From: an uncultured Ruminococcus sp.
Lineage (GTDB): Bacteria; Bacillota_A; Clostridia; Oscillospirales; Acutalibacteraceae
Reading direction: 5' to 3'
Assembly (NCBI GenBank): GCA_902798605.1
Contig: CADBXH010000066.1
Location: 1 to 9,885 of the forward strand
DNA length: 9,885 bases
The notes below the pieces were generated by a model. The model was not told the DNA's origin. It saw nothing but the letters and a program-made list of their open reading frames with translations, and did no database searches. How positions within the stretch are numbered: position 1 is the first letter of the stretch; each line of letters starts with the position of its first letter. A program made the position numbers and the translations under genes. Below, in pieces: positions 6,372 to 9,885 of this stretch.

Positions 6372-6849
6372 CCGACAACTGCCTTATAAAGTCCGCGGCG
6401 AGCTGTTCGTTTTCTTCTTTTTTCTCGTCCAAATCGGTGAGGATAAGCTGAGACTTGATTTCAACGTCAAGCAGCTTTTCGAGCTTTTTGATCGACTTTT
6501 GCGCGCCCGAGCCCATATATGTCGCAACCGCACCGATCTCCTTGCCGCCGAGAGCGTCCTTGTTCTCGCTGACAAAGCTTCTGATAGGCGGCGTTATGCT
6601 GCTCGCCCACACGGGATAGGCAAAAATCACTCTGTCATATTTGTCCGCGCTGAAAACATACGGCTGAAGCTTGGGCTTTTGCCCCATCAGCGCGCTTTTT
6701 CCGCCCCAAAGGAACTTTTTCGCTCCGCTGTCGGGGTAAGCTTTGACGGGATGAAGCGCGAGCAGATCGGCTCCCGTTTGTTTTGAGATCTCCTCAGCCC
6801 ATTTTTTGGTGAAGCCCTCAAGCGAGTAGTAAACGATTAAAGTTTTCAT
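6364..6849 (-). CDS. Flavodoxin family protein
   Basis: This is a 161-aa protein of flavodoxin size, probably a soluble FMN-binding electron carrier or NAD(P)H:quinone-type flavoprotein. The N terminus KTLIVYYSLEGFTKKWAEEI (2-21) is the first beta strand and phosphate-binding loop. In it, SLEGFT (9-14) corresponds to the S/T-x-T-G-x-T loop. FAYPVWASSITPPIRSF (76-92) matches the second flavin-contacting loop (YPVWxxxxxPxxxxF), and ATYMGSGA (109-116) the third. ATG 6849 has GGAGG at 6860-6856, 6 nt upstream. It is the first gene of a two-gene unit with the COG0523 GTPase, into which it runs by 8 nt. Whether the two act together, for example in metal or redox stress, is inference. No clear promoter could be assigned because its upstream region is repeat-rich. 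Confidence 0.88.
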   Translation of the reverse strand: MKTLIVYYSLEGFTKKWAEEISKQTGADLLALHPVKAYPDSGAKKFLWGGKSALMGQKPKLQPYVFSADKYDRVIFAYPVWASSITPPIRSFVSENKDALGGKEIGAVATYMGSGAQKSIKKLEKLLDVEIKSQLILTDLDEKKEENEQLAADFIRQLSDD

Positions 6850-6891
6850 TTTTAACCTCCGAATTTATAAATTGAAAATTGATAATTGAGA

Positions 6892-7010
6892 GTAGGGGCG
6901 GACCTAAGTGTCCGCCCGCAAAGCCCGGCGTTTGTTCACGCAGAAAAACCTAATATAATACCCAAATTTTGGTTGAACGCCCTCGGGAGCACACACGGGT
7001 GCTCCCCTAC
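6892..7010. repeat. Paired inverted hairpin repeat (REP/BIME-like), copy 2
   Basis: This has the same architecture as the element at 1064-1141. The left hairpin starts GTAGGGG with stem GGGCGGAC (6896-6903) / GTCCGCCC (6910-6917) and loop CTAAGT. The right hairpin has stem GGGAGCAC (6985-6992) / GTGCTCCC (6999-7006), loop ACACGG, and ends CCCCTAC (7004-7010). The outer GTAGGGG...CCCG frame is kept while the inner stem bases differ but remain fully paired. Sixty-six bases separate the two hairpins here. Confidence 0.78.
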
Positions 7011-7070
7011 AATGTTAAAGAAATGTTTGCGTTGATTTCTTAAGTTAAAGACATTGCCTGATAGGGGAAA

Positions 7071-7085
7071 TGTCACGAAGTGACA
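7071..7085. repeat. Short perfect palindrome TGTCAC-GAA-GTGACA
   Basis: A 6-bp inverted repeat with a 3-nt loop sits 4 nt upstream of the 17-bp tandem repeats, and may be the edge of the same element. On the minus strand it is followed by TTTCC, so weak terminator activity for mntP is possible, but the U-tract is poor. Confidence 0.6.
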
Positions 7086-7089
7086 AAAG

Positions 7090-7157
7090 GATTGCCGACG
7101 TGCTAAGGTTGCCGACGTGCTAAGGGTGCCAACGTACTAAGGTTGCCGTTGTGCTAA
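7090..7157. repeat. Four tandem copies of a 17-bp unit
   Basis: The unit GGTTGCCGACGTGCTAA is repeated at 7090-7106, 7107-7123, 7124-7140 and 7141-7157. The second copy is taken as reference; copy 1 has one change (GA for GG at the start), copy 3 three and copy 4 two. The array is exactly in register with no gaps. Seventeen is not a multiple of three and no reading frame crosses it convincingly, so it is non-coding. Confidence 0.88.
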
Positions 7158-7214
7158 GAACGCTTCGCTCCGATATTTAAATTGGTGCGGACAACGTCTA
7201 CCCTTAATCATCCA

Positions 7215-7778
7215 TTATCCATTGAAGAACAGGTGTTCAATCAATATTTTTAAACCAATGCAAATAAGCACGATACCGCCGACAAGCTCGGCTTTTGATT
7301 TGTATTTCGCGCCAAAGACGTTGCCGATTTTTACGCCGACCGCAGAAAAAGCAAAGGTTATCACACCGATCAGCGACACCGCCGGAACGATCTGCACATC
7401 CAAAAACGCAAAGGTCACGCCGACCGCGAGAGCGTCAATGCTCGTCGCGACCGCGAGCGGAAGCATCGTTTTAGGCGAAAACGATGAATTCAGATCCTCG
7501 TCATCCTTTTTAAACGATTCGCGTATCATATTCGCGCCGATCAGTGCGAGCAAAACAAAGGCTATCCAGTGGTCAACGCTCTTTATCAGGCTTTCAAACT
7601 GTTTTCCGAGCAGCCAGCCCAGCACGGGCATTCCCGCCTGAAATCCGCCGAAGTACAAGCCGGCGATAACGCTCTGTTTTTTACTGTATTTTTGCACCGA
7701 CAAGCCCTTGCAGATAGATACCGCGAAGGCGTCCATAGCAAGCCCTGCCGCCAGTATTACCAATTCTATTATTGACAT
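7215..7778 (-). CDS. mntP: Manganese efflux pump MntP
   Basis: MntP exports Mn(II) across the cytoplasmic membrane and protects from manganese excess. The 187-aa product has the typical family length and about six hydrophobic helices in two related halves. Each half carries the signature acidic motif: [15 protein letters not shown] (12-26, Asp16) and [15 protein letters not shown] (111-125, Asp115). A charged cytoplasmic loop, [11 protein letters not shown] (90-100), separates the halves. ATG 7778 is preceded by AGGAGA about 5 nt upstream, and this site overlaps the azlD stop at 7787-7789, so mntP is the last gene of the regulator-azlC-azlD-mntP unit. No yybP-ykoY manganese riboswitch could fit in the 8-nt gap upstream, so any Mn control would act at the operon promoter. 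Confidence 0.92.
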   Translation of the reverse strand: MSIIELVILAAGLAMDAFAVSICKGLSVQKYSKKQSVIAGLYFGGFQAGMPVLGWLLGKQFESLIKSVDHWIAFVLLALIGANMIRESFKKDDEDLNSSFSPKTMLPLAVATSIDALAVGVTFAFLDVQIVPAVSLIGVITFAFSAVGVKIGNVFGAKYKSKAELVGGIVLICIGLKILIEHLFFNG

Positions 7779-7786
7779 ATTTTCTC

Positions 7787-8116
7787 CTAAAAAACAAGCT
7801 GTACCAAAACCATATAGAACGCTACGCCACAGAAAACGCTAAGCAGAGTGTTCCTGCGCCAGATATGAAGCCCCGCCACCAGCGCTCCGGCGAGCAGCTC
7901 GGGGATGCAGTAGGGATATCTGAAAAACGACACATCCTTAAAGCAGTATACCACAAGCATTCCGATAACAGCATATGGCAGCACCGTGCCCAAATATGTA
8001 ACTACCTTTGGTCTTTTTCTGCCCTCGGGGAAGCAAATGAACGGCAAAAACCTGACGAACATCGTGACGCCCGCCATTACCGCTACAAGTATCAGCGAGT
8101 ATTTTGTGTCAATCAT
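7787..8116 (-). CDS. azlD: Branched-chain amino acid exporter small subunit, AzlD family
   Basis: AzlD is the small membrane partner of AzlC; in characterised systems the pair exports branched-chain amino acids or analogues. The 109-aa product has the usual size and about four hydrophobic helices (roughly 7-24, 40-59, 70-86 and 90-108). It also has the family-like early segment [13 protein letters not shown] (17-29) followed by a basic loop, EGRKRPK (31-37). ATG 8116 overlaps the end of azlC by 8 nt, supporting coupled synthesis in a complex. The substrate is inferred from family only. Confidence 0.85.
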   Translation of the reverse strand: MIDTKYSLILVAVMAGVTMFVRFLPFICFPEGRKRPKVVTYLGTVLPYAVIGMLVVYCFKDVSFFRYPYCIPELLAGALVAGLHIWRRNTLLSVFCGVAFYMVLVQLVF

Positions 8117-8828
8117 CGCCGTGCGCCTCCTCTCCGTCGGGCTCGGCGGTCTTGTCGAGCTTCTTTCTGAAAATCACGAGCTCAAAGGCGATGAGCACCA
8201 TCGCAGGGATGATGAACAGATCCGCGCCGAAGATCACGAGGCAGACGATAGTTGTGCTCACGCCGAGTATCACGGGCAGATGCTCCTTTGAGGTCAGCCA
8301 CTGCTCGACCATTATCACAATAAACAGCGCGGTCATAGAGTAGCCGATGCCCTCGTTTGAAAACGGCAATATCTCTCCGAGCACCGCGCCGAGCGTACAG
8401 CCCGTTATCCAATAGCAGTGGTCGAGCGCCGTTAAGAACAAATAATACTTTTTTCGGTCGATAGTGTCGTCAAGCTTTGCCGAGCATACGACCGAATATG
8501 TTTCATCGGTCAGTCCGAAAATCAAATACGGCTTGAACCACCCCGCGCCGTTGTACTTGTCGAGCAGCGAAAAGCCGTAGAAAAAATGCCTCGCGTTTAT
8601 TATAAACGTCATTATCGCGGTCGTGACGATCGAGGCGGAGTTTGCCAGAAAGTCAACGCCCGCGTACTGACCCGAGCCCGTAAAAATAGTAACGCTCATC
8701 AGGATAGCCCACCAAAAGCTGTAGCCCTTGCTCTGGAGCAAAACTCCGAAGCCTATGCCGAGCGCGAGGTAACCCGCAAGCACGGGAAGGCTGTCTTTGA
8801 ACGCCCTTTTGAAAGTTCTCTTTATCAT
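8109..8828 (-). CDS. azlC: Branched-chain amino acid exporter large subunit, AzlC family
   Basis: AzlC is the large membrane subunit of the AzlCD amino acid exporter. The 239-aa product is of normal length. It opens with a short amphipathic start and PVLAGYLALGIGFGVLL (15-31), and the family signature appears as FTGSGQYAGVDFL (49-61). INARHFFYGFSL (77-88) and FGLTDETYSV (104-113) are the other typical segments. The C terminus is a hydrophilic acidic tail ([11 protein letters not shown]). ATG 8828 has AGGA 6 nt upstream. The gap to the upstream regulator stop is 18 nt, so the regulator, azlC and azlD form one operon. Confidence 0.9.
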   Translation of the reverse strand: MIKRTFKRAFKDSLPVLAGYLALGIGFGVLLQSKGYSFWWAILMSVTIFTGSGQYAGVDFLANSASIVTTAIMTFIINARHFFYGFSLLDKYNGAGWFKPYLIFGLTDETYSVVCSAKLDDTIDRKKYYLFLTALDHCYWITGCTLGAVLGEILPFSNEGIGYSMTALFIVIMVEQWLTSKEHLPVILGVSTTIVCLVIFGADLFIIPAMVLIAFELVIFRKKLDKTAEPDGEEAHGDD

Positions 8829-8846
8829 AAATAATCCTATACCTGC

Positions 8847-9551
8847 CTATTTGCTCAAATAATCTGTGTCTAAAACAATAAAATGGTTCTTGTGAAAGTC
8901 GATGATGCCTTCCTTTTTCAGCTCGCCGAGTGAGCGCGAGAGCGCCGCGCGGTCAACCGCAAGGTAGCTTGCGAGCTCCTCGCGCGTCATCGGGATATCA
9001 AACTCCGTGCTGCCGTTACTATTATGGCAGAAGCTTAAAAATCTCAGGATCTTTTCCCTTATGCTCCGCTGGGTAAGACAGTACATCCGCTCCGAAATAG
9101 CATTGAACAGACCTTTTTGCGATCTTATCAGGTTTACGAGCATTTTCTGCTGGATCACCGCGATTTTTTTATCGGTGACATACAGAGAATCGGGGTCGAT
9201 AAGAATGACCTCGCTGTCCTCCTTGCCTTCGATCTCTATCAGCGAGTTGCTGTAATCGAGGATAGAATACAGCGAGCCGCTGCTTTCACCCTCGGTGAAT
9301 GTCTTGATATATGTTTTGTTGCCGTTGCTGTCGGTGCTCGAAATCAGCACATCGCCCTCCACGACTACGCTAATCATATTTGAAAACTGTTTTTCAAGGC
9401 TGATGGTCTGCCCCGAATACAGCGAAACATAGTACGGCCTTGAATGCTGAATAAACTCGTAGATCTCACTGTCGGTCAGCCCGTTGAACAACACCTTGTC
9501 GTGCAGCGTGCTGAAATGCCCTGTCTTGATATTTTCAAGATATCGTTTCAT
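8847..9551 (-). CDS. Crp/Fnr family transcriptional regulator
   Basis: This is a 234-aa protein of the size expected for the family. Residues about 20-125 form a cyclic-nucleotide-binding-like beta domain (LFNGLTDSEI through VVVEGDVLISS to SEVILID). A dimerisation helix follows at about 127-155. The C-terminal winged helix-turn-helix includes MTREELASYLAVDRAALSRSLGELKKEG (188-215), with recognition helix around 199-212. The cyclic-AMP contact residues of CRP are not evident (GESSGSLYSI in place of the usual GE-x5-RS pattern). The N terminus has no cysteine cluster for an FNR-type iron-sulfur centre (Cys158 and Cys175 only), so the signal is unknown. A weak GGGTG at 9563-9559 precedes ATG 9551. 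It heads the azlCD-mntP operon and diverges from rnfC. Confidence 0.9.
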   Translation of the reverse strand: MKRYLENIKTGHFSTLHDKVLFNGLTDSEIYEFIQHSRPYYVSLYSGQTISLEKQFSNMISVVVEGDVLISSTDSNGNKTYIKTFTEGESSGSLYSILDYSNSLIEIEGKEDSEVILIDPDSLYVTDKKIAVIQQKMLVNLIRSQKGLFNAISERMYCLTQRSIREKILRFLSFCHNSNGSTEFDIPMTREELASYLAVDRAALSRSLGELKKEGIIDFHKNHFIVLDTDYLSK

Positions 9552-9568
9552 CTTTTTTCACCCGTATT

Positions 9569-9597
9569 ATCTTACCACTTTTTCGTTGCTTTTGCAA
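9569..9597 (-). promoter_or_regulatory. Candidate promoter of the Crp/Fnr-azlCD-mntP operon
   Basis: On the minus strand, TTGCAA (9597-9592) and TAAGAT (9574-9569) are spaced by 17 nt. The start of transcription would be only about 10 nt before the ATG at 9551, an unusually short leader, which is the main doubt about the call. Confidence 0.45.
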
Positions 9598-9598
9598 C
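9585..9598. promoter_or_regulatory. Possible operator palindrome GTTGC-N4-GCAAC
   Basis: A perfect 5-bp inverted repeat with a 4-nt gap (GTTGCTTTTGCAAC) covers the -35 box of the regulator's candidate promoter. Its geometry equals that of an FNR box (5-bp arms, 4-nt gap), although the arm sequence differs. Autorepression by the adjacent Crp/Fnr protein is a plausible inference. Confidence 0.4.
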
Positions 9599-9641
9599 AT
9601 ATAATTTGCACTTAAATACCGCTGAATATAAAATTATACTA

Positions 9642-9670
9642 TTGGAAAAACTGAAAATCTATGCTATAAT
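9642..9670 (+). promoter_or_regulatory. Promoter of rnfC
   Basis: TTGGAA (9642-9647) is followed after 17 nt by a perfect TATAAT (9665-9670), with TG one base upstream making an extended -10. Transcription would begin near 9677, leaving a leader of about 34 nt with GGAGG before rnfC. Confidence 0.8.
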
Positions 9671-9710
9671 TATCTTTGTATACGGTAATTTTGAGTTTTG
9701 GAGGCAGAAT

Positions 9711-9885
9711 ATGAAGCTACACGGTATTAAAGTGCCGCACAAAAAGAACACTGCCGATCTTCCGCCCGTAAGGCTCGGGGTACCCAAAACGGTATCTATC
9801 CCTATGTCAATGCACATAGGCAAGCCTGCCAAGCCCGTTGTCAAAAAAGGCGACGAGGTCAAGGTCGGACAGCTTATCGGCGAAG
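9711..9885 (+). CDS. rnfC: RnfC, electron transport complex subunit C (3' truncated by window)
   Basis: RnfC is a peripheral iron-sulfur/NADH-side subunit of the Rnf complex, which couples ferredoxin:NAD+ electron transfer to Na+ or H+ pumping. Only 58 codons lie in the window. They show the conserved N terminus: HGIKVPHKKNTADLPPV (4-20), PKTVSIPMSMHIGKPAKPVV (25-44) and KKGDEVKVGQLIGE (45-58). The last two are the usual lipoyl-like hammerhead start of RnfC. ATG 9711 has GGAGG at 9700-9704, 6 nt upstream. In Clostridia rnfC is normally the first gene of rnfCDGEAB, so the rest should follow beyond the window. The iron-sulfur cysteines are downstream and not visible here. Confidence 0.88.
   Translation, partial: MKLHGIKVPHKKNTADLPPVRLGVPKTVSIPMSMHIGKPAKPVVKKGDEVKVGQLIGE

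Larger units (their letters stand above)
6861..7214. other. 354-nt gene-free, repeat-rich spacer
   Basis: No convincing gene is seen on either strand between the flavodoxin and mntP genes. The stretch holds an AT-rich edge near flavodoxin (6863-6890, ATTGA-type repeats), a paired-hairpin element (6892-7010), a palindrome (7071-7085) and four 17-bp tandem units (7090-7157). Another short GTC/GAC inverted pair is near 7190-7199, and there is an AT-rich edge near mntP. It looks like an accumulation site for small non-coding repeats. Confidence 0.7.

Noticed and set aside
6932..6959. Promoter-like TTGTTC and TATAAT, 16 nt apart, on the plus strand
   Set aside because: It lies between the two hairpins of a repeat and faces only the ends of convergent minus-strand genes; chance in an AT-rich spacer is more likely.
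9552..9710. Riboswitch or leader RNA before the regulator or rnfC
   Set aside because: Both leaders are short, and apart from the small GTTGC/GCAAC palindrome I see no conserved riboswitch core.

Overview
The window looks like chromosomal DNA from a low-to-mid G+C anaerobic member of the Clostridia, most like the gut Ruminococcus/Oscillospiraceae group. This is an inference from protein family content: a FakA/DegV pair, a YARHG-domain protein, a sortase, an RnfC start, AzlCD and MntP. Dispersed GTAGGGG-type paired hairpins and Shine-Dalgarno-like sites before most starts fit the same picture. No phage, CRISPR, rRNA, tRNA or transposase gene was found.

Layout, left to right. (1) 2-208 is the tail of a membrane protein of unknown family; it overlaps a class C-like sortase (201-1058, + strand). 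(2) A paired-hairpin repeat (1064-1141) and a bidirectional terminator (1146-1173) separate this from a minus-strand operon. (3) That operon (4374 to 1176, minus strand) reads fakA, a degV/fakB-type gene, plsY. Together these encode capture and phosphorylation of a fatty acid and its transfer to glycerol-3-phosphate, the first step of phospholipid synthesis. (4) Divergent from it is a membrane-anchored PASTA-YARHG protein (4591-5394, + strand), with a clear promoter. (5) A convergent hairpin (5416-5446) closes both that gene and a minus-strand pair, flavodoxin then a COG0523 (CobW-like) GTPase, which overlap by 8 nt. (6) 6861-7214 is a gene-free, repeat-rich stretch holding a second paired-hairpin element, a short palindrome and four tandem 17-bp units. 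(7) A second minus-strand operon (9551 to 7215) encodes a Crp/Fnr-type regulator, AzlC, AzlD and MntP. (8) Divergent from the regulator, the first 58 codons of rnfC (9711 to the window end) begin, presumably opening an rnf operon.

How the genes work together. The strongest functional unit is fakA-fakB-plsY, where each product is the substrate carrier or acyl-phosphate donor for the next step. The second is the regulator-azlC-azlD-mntP operon, which ties a transcription factor to a branched-chain amino-acid exporter and a manganese exporter. The regulator shares its upstream region with the Rnf respiratory complex. All functional calls rest on motif recognition by eye; no database search was possible.
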